NCBI GenBank assembly: GCA_015066175.1
Contig: SVOW01000002.1
Location: forward strand, 210,013-274,012
Length of the DNA: 64,000 nucleotides
Direction of reading: 5' to 3'
Origin: Oscillospiraceae bacterium
Lineage (GTDB): Bacteria; Bacillota; Clostridia; Oscillospirales; Acutalibacteraceae
The notes beneath the pieces are model-generated. The model worked only from the letters and a program-made list of their open reading frames with translations, searched no databases and was not told the origin of the DNA. Within the stretch, counting starts at the first letter, position 1; each line of letters starts with the position of its first letter. Below, in pieces: positions 55,197-64,000 of the stretch. The position numbers were made by a program, and so were the translations under genes.

Positions 55197-56030
55197 TTAC
55201 ACACCTGAATAAGCAGAAAATCCGCCGTCAATTGGAATAACAACGCCAGTGATGAAGCTTGAAACGCTGTCATCAAGCAAAAACCTTACTGTACCCATAA
55301 GTTCATCCGCTTCACCGAAACGTCCCATAGGAGTTGCGTTGAGAATCTTATTAGTTCTTGCAGTCGGTGTGCCGTCATCGTTGAAAAGAAGTCCTCTGTT
55401 CTGATTAGTAACAAAGAAACCAGGAGCAATTGCATTAACTCTTACACCTGAATTTGCAAAATGAACTGCAAGCCACTGTGTAAGGTTAGAAACAGCTGCT
55501 TTTGCTCCACTGTATGCAGGAATTTTTGTAAGCGGAGTGTAAGCATTCATTGAAGAAATATTAAGAATGCAACCCTTTTCACCCATTACAAAGTCTTTAG
55601 CAAAAACCTGTGTTGGAAGAAGCACACCAAGGAAGTTAAGGTCAAACACAAAGCTTACGCCATCAGGCTGAAGGTCAAAGAATGAAACAACATCTTCTTT
55701 ATCAATATCTTCAGGGTTAAAATATTCATTTGTAGTTGTGCCTCTGGGGTTATTTCCGCCTGCTCCGTTAATGAGCACCTGACATTTACCAAAAGTATTG
55801 AGCACCTCATTATGAGCGTTTTCAAGGCTTTCTTTTTCAAGTACATTAGTTTTTATCGCAATTGCTTCCCCACCATTTTCACGGATTTCAGCAGCAAGCT
55901 TTTCTGCTGCGTCAATATTAATATCAAGAAGCGCAACCCTATGTCCGTCCTTTGCAAGTTCTTTTGCAAAATTGCCGCAAAGAACACCACCTGCACCTGT
56001 TATAACAATTACTTTTGAATCCATATTCAT
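55197..56030 (-). CDS. SDR-family oxidoreductase, putative fructuronate reductase (D-mannonate oxidoreductase)
   Basis: VIVITGAGGVLCGNFAKELAKDGHRVALLDI; LINGAGGNNPRGTT; YSGAKAAVSNLTQWLAVHFA; operon context with uxuA/uxaC. Confidence 0.88.
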   Translation of the reverse strand: MNMDSKVIVITGAGGVLCGNFAKELAKDGHRVALLDINIDAAEKLAAEIRENGGEAIAIKTNVLEKESLENAHNEVLNTFGKCQVLINGAGGNNPRGTTTNEYFNPEDIDKEDVVSFFDLQPDGVSFVFDLNFLGVLLPTQVFAKDFVMGEKGCILNISSMNAYTPLTKIPAYSGAKAAVSNLTQWLAVHFANSGVRVNAIAPGFFVTNQNRGLLFNDDGTPTARTNKILNATPMGRFGEADELMGTVRFLLDDSVSSFITGVVIPIDGGFSAYSGV

Positions 56031-56036
56031 AACTCC

Positions 56037-57077
56037 TTATTTTGAAGATTTTTCAACTGCTTCAATAAGACCTGTAAGATAAGTTGCACCGAGTGCTCTG
56101 TCAAACAGACCGTAGCCATATCTGCCTTTTTCGCCCCAGATCATTCTGCCGTGGTCAGGACGTACATATCCGTCAAACTTACTGTCATGAAGTGCTTTTA
56201 CAATTTCATACATATCCAATGAACCGCAGTCGCTGGGATGACCTGTTTCCATAAACTGGCGAGGACCTGTATGTCTGATGTTTCTGAGATGTGCAAAATG
56301 GATTCTGCCTTCATATTTTCTTATCATTTTTACAAGATCATTCTTCGGGTCAGCACCTAATGAACCTGTGCAGAAAGTAAGACCGTTTGCAGGAGAATCT
56401 ACAAGTTTAAGGAATCTGTCGAGGTTTTCTTCATTTGTGATAATTCTCGGCAGACCAAAAATTCCCCATGGCGGATCGTCGGGATGAATAGCCATTTTAA
56501 CACCGGCTTCTTCTGCAACAGGAATTACAGCTTCAAGGAATGTTTTCACGTTTTCCCAGAGTTTTTCTTCGCCAAGTTCTTCATATTGTTTGAGCAAGTC
56601 TTTGAGCTGTTCTTTAGTGTAGCTTTCATCCCAACCGGGAAGTGAAAGTTCACTCGTAAGAGGGTTCATTGCAAGAACAGTTTCTTCATCATATGCAAGA
56701 CCATTTGAACCGTCAGTATGAGCATGTTCAAGTTCACTTCTGAGCCAGTCAAAAACAGGCATAAAGTTATAACAGATACATTTAACCCCTGCTTCACCAA
56801 GTCTTCTTACATTTTCGCAATAATTTTCAATAAGCTGAGGTGCTTTTTCGTTACCGAGTTTAATATCTTCGGGAACGGGTACGCTTTCAACAACTTCAAA
56901 CTCAAGACCTTTATCGTTTGCTTTCTTTTTAAGTTCAGCAATGCTTTCTCTTGACCACACACCGCCTGCAGGAACATTATAAATTGCAGAAACAATACCT
57001 GTCATTTCGGGAATCTGCCTGATGTGATCAAGTGTTACGGGGTCATTATCGCCGTACCATCTGAACGTCATTTTCAT
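56037..57077 (-). CDS. uxuA: Mannonate dehydratase
   Basis: MKMTFRWYGDNDPVTLDHIRQIPEMTGIVSAIYNVPAGGVW; CYNFMPVFDWLRSEL; HPDDPPWGIFGLPRI. Confidence 0.97.
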   Translation of the reverse strand: MKMTFRWYGDNDPVTLDHIRQIPEMTGIVSAIYNVPAGGVWSRESIAELKKKANDKGLEFEVVESVPVPEDIKLGNEKAPQLIENYCENVRRLGEAGVKCICYNFMPVFDWLRSELEHAHTDGSNGLAYDEETVLAMNPLTSELSLPGWDESYTKEQLKDLLKQYEELGEEKLWENVKTFLEAVIPVAEEAGVKMAIHPDDPPWGIFGLPRIITNEENLDRFLKLVDSPANGLTFCTGSLGADPKNDLVKMIRKYEGRIHFAHLRNIRHTGPRQFMETGHPSDCGSLDMYEIVKALHDSKFDGYVRPDHGRMIWGEKGRYGYGLFDRALGATYLTGLIEAVEKSSK

Positions 57078-57091
57078 ATTTTACACATCCT

Positions 57092-58480
57092 TTACTCTGA
57101 GAGTTTGTTTTTAATATTATTATAAGCAACATTTTTAGCGATTTTAACTGCACTTTCAAAAGGTGCAAACTCACCATTTTCAACTGCATTGCCCAAAAAA
57201 TCAGCAAGTATTCTTCTGAAATAATCATGACGGGCATATGAAAGAAAGCTTCTGCTGTCTGTAAGCATACCGTAAAAAGTGCCGATTGCAGATGTTTCAC
57301 TGTACACTTCAAGCTGCTTTTTGATACCGCTTAAATTATCGCAGAACCACCAGGCAGCACCAAGTGAAACATTTCTGAAAGAACGTATACCTGTTGCAAT
57401 TTCATAATAAATTGTAGGATTGAGAGTATACACAATAGTTGTGGGCAACTTGTCTTCAATTTCCATTTTATCAAGAAGTGCTGTAATAGCAGAAACTTTT
57501 ATCGGATTACCTACACAGTCACCGCCCACATCTCTGCCGAGTTTTTCAAAAAGTTTTGTAGATGCGTTTCTCTTAACAGCAAGATGCAGCTGCATAATGA
57601 GATTGTGTTTTTTATAAAGTCCGCCGAGGAAAAGATACACGTTTGAAATAAAAGAATCGTATTCTTTTTCACTGAGAATTTCACCCAACAATGCTTTTTT
57701 GAAAGCCTTGTCTGCTTCTTCATCACTGCCGATATACTCAGGGAATCTTTCAATGCCTACGTCTGTCATTTTGCAACCCATTGAAACAAAGAATTCAACT
57801 CTCTTTTCAAGTGCTTCTTTAAGTGAACTCAGATTCTTTACATCAACACCTGAGCAAACAGAAAGTTTCTCAATATATTCATTATAACCTTCTGCTGTAT
57901 AAAGGAAAAGATTGTCTGTTCTGAAAGAAGGTGCAACCTTTGCCTTAAAACTTTTATCTTCAGCAATAAGTTTGTGATATTCAAGAGTGTCAATAATATC
58001 ATCTGTTGTTGCGATATATTCAACATCCGAATCTGCAATCAATTTTCTGGGTGACATTTTTGTTTCTTTGATTACAGCATTAGCTTTATCCCATATTTCT
58101 TCAGCATTTTCTGATGTCAACGGTTCATTTATACCAAAAAACTGCTTCAACTCCATATGTGACCAATGATAAAGCGGATTACCAAGTGCTAATTCAAGAG
58201 CAGCGGCATAATTAATAAACTTTTCTTTCCAGGTGGAATCACCTGTGATATATTTCTCATCTATGCCTGCTCCACGCATCAATCTCCATTTATAATGGTC
58301 GCCACCGAGCCATATTTCACCAATATTATCAAAGGGTTTATCCTCATAGATTTCTTTTGGTTGCAAATGGCAGTGATAGTCAATAATAGGCATATCTTTA
58401 ATTTGATTATAAATAGCAAGTGAAGAATCTTTGCCTAAAAACACATTGTCACCATAGAAATTTTTCACCATATAACTCAC
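57092..58480 (-). CDS. uxaC: Glucuronate isomerase
   Basis: IYNQIKDMPIIDYHCHLQPKEIYEDKPFDNIGEIWLGGDHYKWRLMRGAGI. Confidence 0.97.
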   Translation of the reverse strand: MSYMVKNFYGDNVFLGKDSSLAIYNQIKDMPIIDYHCHLQPKEIYEDKPFDNIGEIWLGGDHYKWRLMRGAGIDEKYITGDSTWKEKFINYAAALELALGNPLYHWSHMELKQFFGINEPLTSENAEEIWDKANAVIKETKMSPRKLIADSDVEYIATTDDIIDTLEYHKLIAEDKSFKAKVAPSFRTDNLFLYTAEGYNEYIEKLSVCSGVDVKNLSSLKEALEKRVEFFVSMGCKMTDVGIERFPEYIGSDEEADKAFKKALLGEILSEKEYDSFISNVYLFLGGLYKKHNLIMQLHLAVKRNASTKLFEKLGRDVGGDCVGNPIKVSAITALLDKMEIEDKLPTTIVYTLNPTIYYEIATGIRSFRNVSLGAAWWFCDNLSGIKKQLEVYSETSAIGTFYGMLTDSRSFLSYARHDYFRRILADFLGNAVENGEFAPFESAVKIAKNVAYNNIKNKLSE

Positions 58481-58491
58481 CTATCCTCGAA

Positions 58492-59922
58492 TTAATATTT
58501 TCTACTGAGCATTTCATCTGCTTCAACACGTTCAATTTTGCCTGCATTGCAATCAGCCATAATCTGAACGTCTTTATCGTTAAGTTTGTAGAATTTCCAG
58601 ACAACAAGACCAAGAGCACAACCGATAGCCGGCACCATAACATATACAAACCAGAGCACGTCAAGTGCATGTACAGACTGTGTAACACCTGAAGTAGACA
58701 ATTCCTGGAAGTTTTCAACTTCAACAGAAATCCAACCTGTATATTTAAGACCAAGCAAGAACATACCAAGTGCACCTGAAATAGCAGCTGTAAGTTTAAC
58801 CATAAAGGTCTGAATTGCGAATGTAATACCATTAGCTTCAATGCCTGATTTGTACTTGCCATATTCTGCACAGTCAGGAGTAAACATAAACATAAGTACG
58901 CCATAAATTCCCATAGGCACTGCACGTAATGTAGAAAGAACAATGTATAAGTAAATATTCTGCCTACCTACAAGCCATATAATAACACTCAAAACACAGT
59001 TAGCGATATTGCAAAGTATCATTAATTTTGTTTTATCAAACTTCTTAAGCATCTTAGGAATAAGAAGTGAAAAAATAAGCTGCGGAACAACACCGATCGC
59101 ACCAACAACAAGAGCAAACAATTCGTTGTTAAAAATGTAATACGAAACAAACAAATTGAAAGCTGCACTTACATTCAATGCTGAATAGAAGAAGAATCCG
59201 ATATAATAAATAAGGAGATATTTATTGGAGAAAAGATAACGGAACATCTTTCTGATTGTAAAAGATTCTTCATCCTGCGAATTGAATCTCTCTTTTATAT
59301 TAAACAAAACAGGTGTCATTGTTGCAATAGCAAGCACACAGGTTATAACAGCAACAACAGAATAATTCGAGTTTACTTTTTCACTAACAAGAACAGAAGC
59401 TATAAGAGTTGTTACAGCAGTGCCTACACCGCCCCAGATGCTCTTATATGAAAGCATACTGTTTCTTTCATCCATATTCTTTGTCATTGAAGTGATAACA
59501 CCGTAAATCGGCACATCACAGAGAGTGTACGCAGTGTCCCAACAAATGTAAGCCACAGCAAACCATGCAAGCTTCAACACTTCACCACTGCTCTTCGGAA
59601 TAAAGAACAGAAGTAAGGTTGAAAGCGGAATGAGCACTGTTGAAATTTTAAGCCAAGGCAAATATTTTTTACCACTTTTGAATTTAACAGAGTCAAAAAT
59701 AACACCGAAAATCGCATCGTTTACAGCATCCCATACCTTGACTGCAAGCATAATTGTGCCTGCTTTTGCAAGATTAACGCCCTGAAACATCAGGTAAGTT
59801 ACAAGAAATTGTGAAACAAGAGTGTATATCATATTCTGACCTGCAAAATAGATATAATAGCTTTTTCTCTCTCTGGAGTCGGTCTCCCAACCCGCAGGTG
59901 TCAATTTAAGTTTTTTAAACAC
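58492..59922 (-). CDS. MFS transporter, GPH (glycoside-pentoside-hexuronide):cation symporter family
   Basis: GTG start; TM-rich; AVKVWDAVNDAIFGVIFDSVKFKSGKKYLPWL motif. Confidence 0.92.
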   Translation of the reverse strand: MFKKLKLTPAGWETDSRERKSYYIYFAGQNMIYTLVSQFLVTYLMFQGVNLAKAGTIMLAVKVWDAVNDAIFGVIFDSVKFKSGKKYLPWLKISTVLIPLSTLLLFFIPKSSGEVLKLAWFAVAYICWDTAYTLCDVPIYGVITSMTKNMDERNSMLSYKSIWGGVGTAVTTLIASVLVSEKVNSNYSVVAVITCVLAIATMTPVLFNIKERFNSQDEESFTIRKMFRYLFSNKYLLIYYIGFFFYSALNVSAAFNLFVSYYIFNNELFALVVGAIGVVPQLIFSLLIPKMLKKFDKTKLMILCNIANCVLSVIIWLVGRQNIYLYIVLSTLRAVPMGIYGVLMFMFTPDCAEYGKYKSGIEANGITFAIQTFMVKLTAAISGALGMFLLGLKYTGWISVEVENFQELSTSGVTQSVHALDVLWFVYVMVPAIGCALGLVVWKFYKLNDKDVQIMADCNAGKIERVEADEMLSRKY

Positions 59923-61587
59923 TTACGCCACCTCCGCTGTTTTATGTGGAATATTTTTATTAATCATATTTAACAATTCATCGAGAGTTACCAATACGAT
60001 ATCATCATCGAGATTTTCAACAAAATACTCAAGATTTCCAATACTGATTGACCAAGGATGAATATTTATGACACTATAACCGTTTATCGAATAAATATCA
60101 GGCTGATAATTATTTACGATTTCGATTTGCTCATCAAGCCATTCTTTATTGACTTTTGCAGGATCATTTGACGGATGCCACAAAGAATATTTTGCAGTGA
60201 TAAACGGTTTATCATTAACAAAATATATTTTGCCGTTACCGCCAAAATATCTGTCAGGGTCAAGATAAAGCATGCCACCCTTTATGTTGTCATATCTTGC
60301 AAAATATTCAAGGCTGTTTGTCAATCTGAATTCATCATACAAACTGTCAGGTGTTGAATCAAGAATTGAAACATATTCAAGATCACTTTCAAACATAGCG
60401 GAAGCTGTAAGGTCAGTAAAGGCTGATAAAGCATTACGCGGATATTCAGTCGGATGTGCATATCCAACACCCGAAACTCCCGCAATAAGATAGTTATTTT
60501 CGGTAGATAATTCATAAACACGCTGTGCAGTCAGTGGTGAAAATTCATTCAGAAGCGGTGGCACAGTCCATGTCATTGGGAAATCATATTCAGAAGAAAG
60601 TTTTCTGTAATACTCAGAAAATCCATTCTGAATCCACTGAACATTATCACCATCACTGAAAACAATCGCACAATAATGCTTTGTGGGATCAGTATAGTCT
60701 TTCGTTTCGGTATGTTTTTGTTTAAGTTCCGAAGACGGAACATTAATCAAAATACTGTTATTATAACAGTGGTCTGCAGGAATAACAAAATTACCTGATT
60801 CTGATGCAGAAGTCACATATGCAATCTCGTAATTAGCCCAACCAATCAACGGAACATTGTCACCTGCATAACTCATAACTGTTTTTCTCAATATGTCGAT
60901 AAAAGCATCATCATCAAAAAAAGTGAATAATTTCTGTTGAATTGCAAGGTCACGTAGACCATACATTATATATTTTTCGTGCACCAGAGCATTATAATTA
61001 AATTCATCTTTATGCTTCATAAAAAAATTCAATTGAAATATTGTATTATATTCGTCATCAGAAAAATCTTCTTTAAGTATAAGACCTGCATCGATTGCAA
61101 TGTTCTCAAGCGAATCAGGCACTGCAAGCCAACCATAAAGCGATGACAAGTTAGTCGCCATATTAAGACCTTCACCATTTTCACTTTTACGGTAAAGAAC
61201 ATAGCCTGAATCACCAATATAATCTTTAAATTCCTTAAGAAGAAGTTCAAGAGTCCATTCGTTACCGTTATCATCGGTATAGGAAATTTCATTTACGTGT
61301 GATTTAAGTTTCTCAAGATAATAAGCATCCATACCACTTCTTTTAAGATAAATGCTCGGCTTTACTTTTGCAACAATGCCTTGCAGACAAACAAGCATAT
61401 GAATCTTTTCTTCAGAATCAAGCTTATTTGTGTCAATAACATAAATTTTATCAGACAATTCATATTTTTCGAAAAAAGAAGAAAGATTTTTAAGTTCACT
61501 TTCTGTTTTAGCAACCGGGATTGAAGGTGTAAAAAAATTAAGAAAAGCCAGAATAAATGCATTAAACAATGCGAGAATTGATTTCAT
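59923..61587 (-). CDS. Secreted GxGYxYP-family putative carbohydrate-active protein
   Basis: Signal-like N-terminus; YCAIVFSDGDNVQWIQNGF; AGVSGVGYAHPTEYP. Confidence 0.78.
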   Translation of the reverse strand: MKSILALFNAFILAFLNFFTPSIPVAKTESELKNLSSFFEKYELSDKIYVIDTNKLDSEEKIHMLVCLQGIVAKVKPSIYLKRSGMDAYYLEKLKSHVNEISYTDDNGNEWTLELLLKEFKDYIGDSGYVLYRKSENGEGLNMATNLSSLYGWLAVPDSLENIAIDAGLILKEDFSDDEYNTIFQLNFFMKHKDEFNYNALVHEKYIMYGLRDLAIQQKLFTFFDDDAFIDILRKTVMSYAGDNVPLIGWANYEIAYVTSASESGNFVIPADHCYNNSILINVPSSELKQKHTETKDYTDPTKHYCAIVFSDGDNVQWIQNGFSEYYRKLSSEYDFPMTWTVPPLLNEFSPLTAQRVYELSTENNYLIAGVSGVGYAHPTEYPRNALSAFTDLTASAMFESDLEYVSILDSTPDSLYDEFRLTNSLEYFARYDNIKGGMLYLDPDRYFGGNGKIYFVNDKPFITAKYSLWHPSNDPAKVNKEWLDEQIEIVNNYQPDIYSINGYSVINIHPWSISIGNLEYFVENLDDDIVLVTLDELLNMINKNIPHKTAEVA

Positions 61588-61613
61588 GAGAAAACTCCCC
61601 CTAATATAAAAAT

Positions 61614-61642
61614 ATTATAATATATTCAACTGATTAAATCAA
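61614..61642 (-). promoter_or_regulatory. Promoter of hexuronate operon
   Basis: TTGATT - 17 nt - TATAAT; -35 lies in palindrome TGATTTAATCA. Confidence 0.65.
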
Positions 61643-61733
61643 TAAAAATTAAAAATAATACAGAAAAAAGCACCACAATTGCGATGCTTAATCCAGGCAT
61701 ATTTCACAAATCCCGCAAGGGATTTATTTCATT

Positions 61734-61765
61734 GAAAAAACCACTTCCGAAGAAGTGGTTTTTTC
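61734..61765 (-). terminator. Terminator downstream of the tRNA-His/tRNA-Gln pair
   Basis: AAAAAACCACTTC CGAA GAAGTGGTTTTTTC. Confidence 0.8.
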
Positions 61766-61840
61766 TGGCTGGGATGGCTGGATTCGAACCAGCGGATAAC
61801 GGAGTCAAAGTCCGGTGCCTTACCGCTTGGCGACACCCCA
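61766..61840 (-). tRNA. tRNA-Gln(TTG), CCA encoded
   Basis: TGGGGTG...CATCCCA-G-CCA; anticodon loop CTTTGAC. Confidence 0.93.
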
Positions 61841-61872
61841 ATATCAAATTTTGATAAAAATAGGCAAAAAAA

Positions 61873-61950
61873 TGGGGTGGATGATCGGGGTCGAACCGAC
61901 GACCTCCAGGGCCACAACCTGGCACTCTAACCAACTGAGCTACATCCACC
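61873..61950 (-). tRNA. tRNA-His(GTG), encoded G-1 and CCA
   Basis: G-GTGGATG...CATCCAC-C-CCA; anticodon arm CCAGG TTGTGGC CCTGG. Confidence 0.95.
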
Positions 61951-62240
61951 AAATAAACCATATTTTCTGGAATACCTGCCGAACAAGTCGAAAAATTCGT
62001 GGCAATACAAATATTCCGTAAACAACGTACATAATTATAACAGAGATATTCTTTTCTGTCAATAGGAACTTGATAATTTTTCTTTGAAATTTTTAAAACT
62101 TTTTTCACACGTTTTTATATTTTTTGTGCAAACTAATATAAATTATTTTTTATGGCTAAAAAGCAAATATATCAGTTGACATTTAATTTTTTCCAATATA
62201 AAATGAGCCTATATTTAATAATTTGAAAATGGTGGTTTTT

Positions 62241-63911
62241 ATGGGTGTATTAGATCTATTAATATTTTTAGGCGGTGTTGGACTTTTCCTCTATGGTATT
62301 AAAATCATGGGGCAAGGTCTTGAAATGGCTGCCGGAAGTAAACTAAAAACTATGCTGGATAAAGTTACTTCAAACAAATTTATGGCAGTACTTATGGGCG
62401 TGTTGGTTACCGCTTTAATCCAGAGTTCTTCAGCAACAACAGTCATGGTTGTCGGTTTTGTTAACGCGGGACTTATGAACCTTGTTCAGGCAGCGGGTGT
62501 CATAATGGGTGCAAACATCGGTACAACCGTTACAAGCGTTCTTATTGCTTTGAATTTATCAGATCTGGCACCTTTGTTTATTTTTTGCGGTGCTATTCTG
62601 CTTGTTTTTGCAAAGAAAAAATTTCTTACACATATTGGTGAAATAATTGCCGGTTTCGGTTTGCTTTTCATGGGTATGGATATAATGTCGGGAGCTATGG
62701 AACCTTTAAGAGATTCTCCTGTGTTTATCAATCTCATGGTGAACGCTAAAAACAACCCGCTGATAGGTGTTTTAGTTGGTCTTGTTTTTACCGCAATCAT
62801 TCAGAGTTCATCTGCAAGTATCGGTATTTTGCAGACACTTGCACTCAAAGGGCTTGTGCCGATTGAATTTGCTGTATTTGTTCTTTTCGGTCAGAACATC
62901 GGTACAGTTGTTACAGCACTTCTTTCGTCTGTAGGAAGTAAAACAAATTCTAAACGCGCCGCTGTTATTCACCTTTTATTTAATGTAATCGGCACAGTAA
63001 TATTTGTTCTCATAACTTTGTTCACTCCGTATATTGATTTACTCAAGATGATAAGTGACGATACAGTAGTTCAGATTTCAGCTGCACACATCATCTTCAA
63101 TGTTGTCAGCACACTTCTTCTTTTCCCCTTCTCAAACAAACTCGTAGCTCTTTCACGTCGGCTTATCCCCGACAAAGAGGACAAGCTTTCCCATACACCA
63201 CAGCTTTCTTATCTTGACGAACGTATTCTTTCAACACCGCCTCTCGCAGTACAGCAGGCAGGTAATGAAGTTATCAGAATGGCTGAACTTGCAAAAGAAA
63301 ACTTTATGAAAGCCGCAAAAGCTTTTATTGATATTGATACAACAAATCTTGAGGAAATTGAAAGCACTGAAGAAGTCATTAATTTCCTCAACCACAGCAT
63401 TACGCCCTATCTTGTTAAAATCAACAATCTTGACATCAGTGAACAAGACTCTGAATATATCAGCAGCCTGTTCCACGCAGTGACGGATATCGAGCGTATA
63501 GGCGACCACGCAACAAACCTGGCTGAAGCTACTCTTTACAGAATGGAAAACAAACCCGTTTTGTCTGAAGATGCAATAAATGAATTAACAGTCATGGTTG
63601 AGAATATTGAAAAACTTCTTGACATGTCAATCAGCATTTTCAGAAATCAGTCAGCTTCACTTGAGGAAGCAAAAGAAGCAGTTGAAATCGAAGAATACAT
63701 TGATGACCTGCACGATAAAGCAAACAGCAACCATATCAAGCGCATGAATAAAGGCACATGTGATACAAAAGCCGGTATGTTATTCATTAATACAATTACT
63801 GATTTTGAAAGAGTTGCTGACCACGCAATCAACATTGCTTTCTATGTTCCGAATCCGCCTCAGGTAGCCGAAGAATCACCAACCACGCCCGAAAGGACGT
63901 GGTTTGAATAA
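62241..63911 (+). CDS. Na/Pi cotransporter family protein with C-terminal PhoU-like domain
   Basis: GGVGLFLYGIKIMGQGLE; TALIQSSSATTVMVVGFVNAGLM; IIQSSSASIGILQTLA; PhoU-like helical C-terminus. Confidence 0.92.
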   Translation: MGVLDLLIFLGGVGLFLYGIKIMGQGLEMAAGSKLKTMLDKVTSNKFMAVLMGVLVTALIQSSSATTVMVVGFVNAGLMNLVQAAGVIMGANIGTTVTSVLIALNLSDLAPLFIFCGAILLVFAKKKFLTHIGEIIAGFGLLFMGMDIMSGAMEPLRDSPVFINLMVNAKNNPLIGVLVGLVFTAIIQSSSASIGILQTLALKGLVPIEFAVFVLFGQNIGTVVTALLSSVGSKTNSKRAAVIHLLFNVIGTVIFVLITLFTPYIDLLKMISDDTVVQISAAHIIFNVVSTLLLFPFSNKLVALSRRLIPDKEDKLSHTPQLSYLDERILSTPPLAVQQAGNEVIRMAELAKENFMKAAKAFIDIDTTNLEEIESTEEVINFLNHSITPYLVKINNLDISEQDSEYISSLFHAVTDIERIGDHATNLAEATLYRMENKPVLSEDAINELTVMVENIEKLLDMSISIFRNQSASLEEAKEAVEIEEYIDDLHDKANSNHIKRMNKGTCDTKAGMLFINTITDFERVADHAINIAFYVPNPPQVAEESPTTPERTWFE

Positions 63912-63963
63912 TAACCCTATAAGGGTAAACAATACCAGCGGCGCCTGAAGGCGCATCTAAGCA

Positions 63964-63999
63964 ACATCAACCGCAAATTGGTGTTGCTTTTATTTTAAG
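63964..63999 (+). terminator. Terminator downstream of Na/Pi cotransporter
   Basis: AAGCAACATCAA CCGCAAA TTGGTGTTGCTTTTATTTT. Confidence 0.75.
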
Positions 64000-64000
64000 T

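Noticed and set aside
61766-61840. C27-U43 mismatch in tRNA-Gln anticodon stem as evidence of pseudogene
   Set aside because: All other arms pair well and the anticodon loop, T-loop and CCA are intact; a single terminal mismatch is compatible with function
61704-62108. 134-aa minus-strand ORF covering both tRNA genes
   Set aside because: Includes tRNA-His and tRNA-Gln sequence in translation; overlapping RNA genes make it spurious
1-64000. CRISPR arrays, prophage, IS transposases, integrases, restriction or other defence islands
   Set aside because: No repeats with regular spacers and no such proteins among the translated ORFs; the only toxin-like gene is the solitary MazF family member

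Overview
Low-GC, gene-dense chromosomal window. Gene content and order suggest a Clostridia/Oscillospirales-like Firmicute (inference). Most of it is housekeeping and carbohydrate metabolism. It holds about 55 credible CDS and five tRNAs (Leu-CAA, Thr-GGT, Val-GAC, Gln-TTG, His-GTG). A conserved run hprK-ROK kinase-murB-rapZ-whiA-dnaE-pfkA is present, as is a hexuronate catabolic operon (uxaC, uxuA, SDR oxidoreductase, KDPG aldolase, GPH symporter, GxGYxYP protein). A yybP-ykoY-type leader precedes a P-type cation ATPase. A small sortase B / LCP / surface-protein locus lies at 41.2-44.9 kb. I saw no CRISPR array, prophage, IS element or recognised defence island. The best candidates for follow-up are: (1) an XRE-type HTH fused to a single-chain L-serine dehydratase, whose own promoter (TTGACA-17-TAAAAT) is covered by four GTTGATA/TATCAAC half-sites, a candidate self-regulating 'trigger enzyme'; (2) the sortase B locus with an APQTG-type substrate, an LCP protein with a native poly-His tract, and a cohesin-like protein ending in FGWLWY; (3) the putative Mn riboswitch-P-type ATPase unit near a DtxR/MntR-family regulator with hybrid metal ligands; (4) a compact structured element upstream of a SPOCS/LysM gene. 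All functional calls come from reading the translations without database searches.
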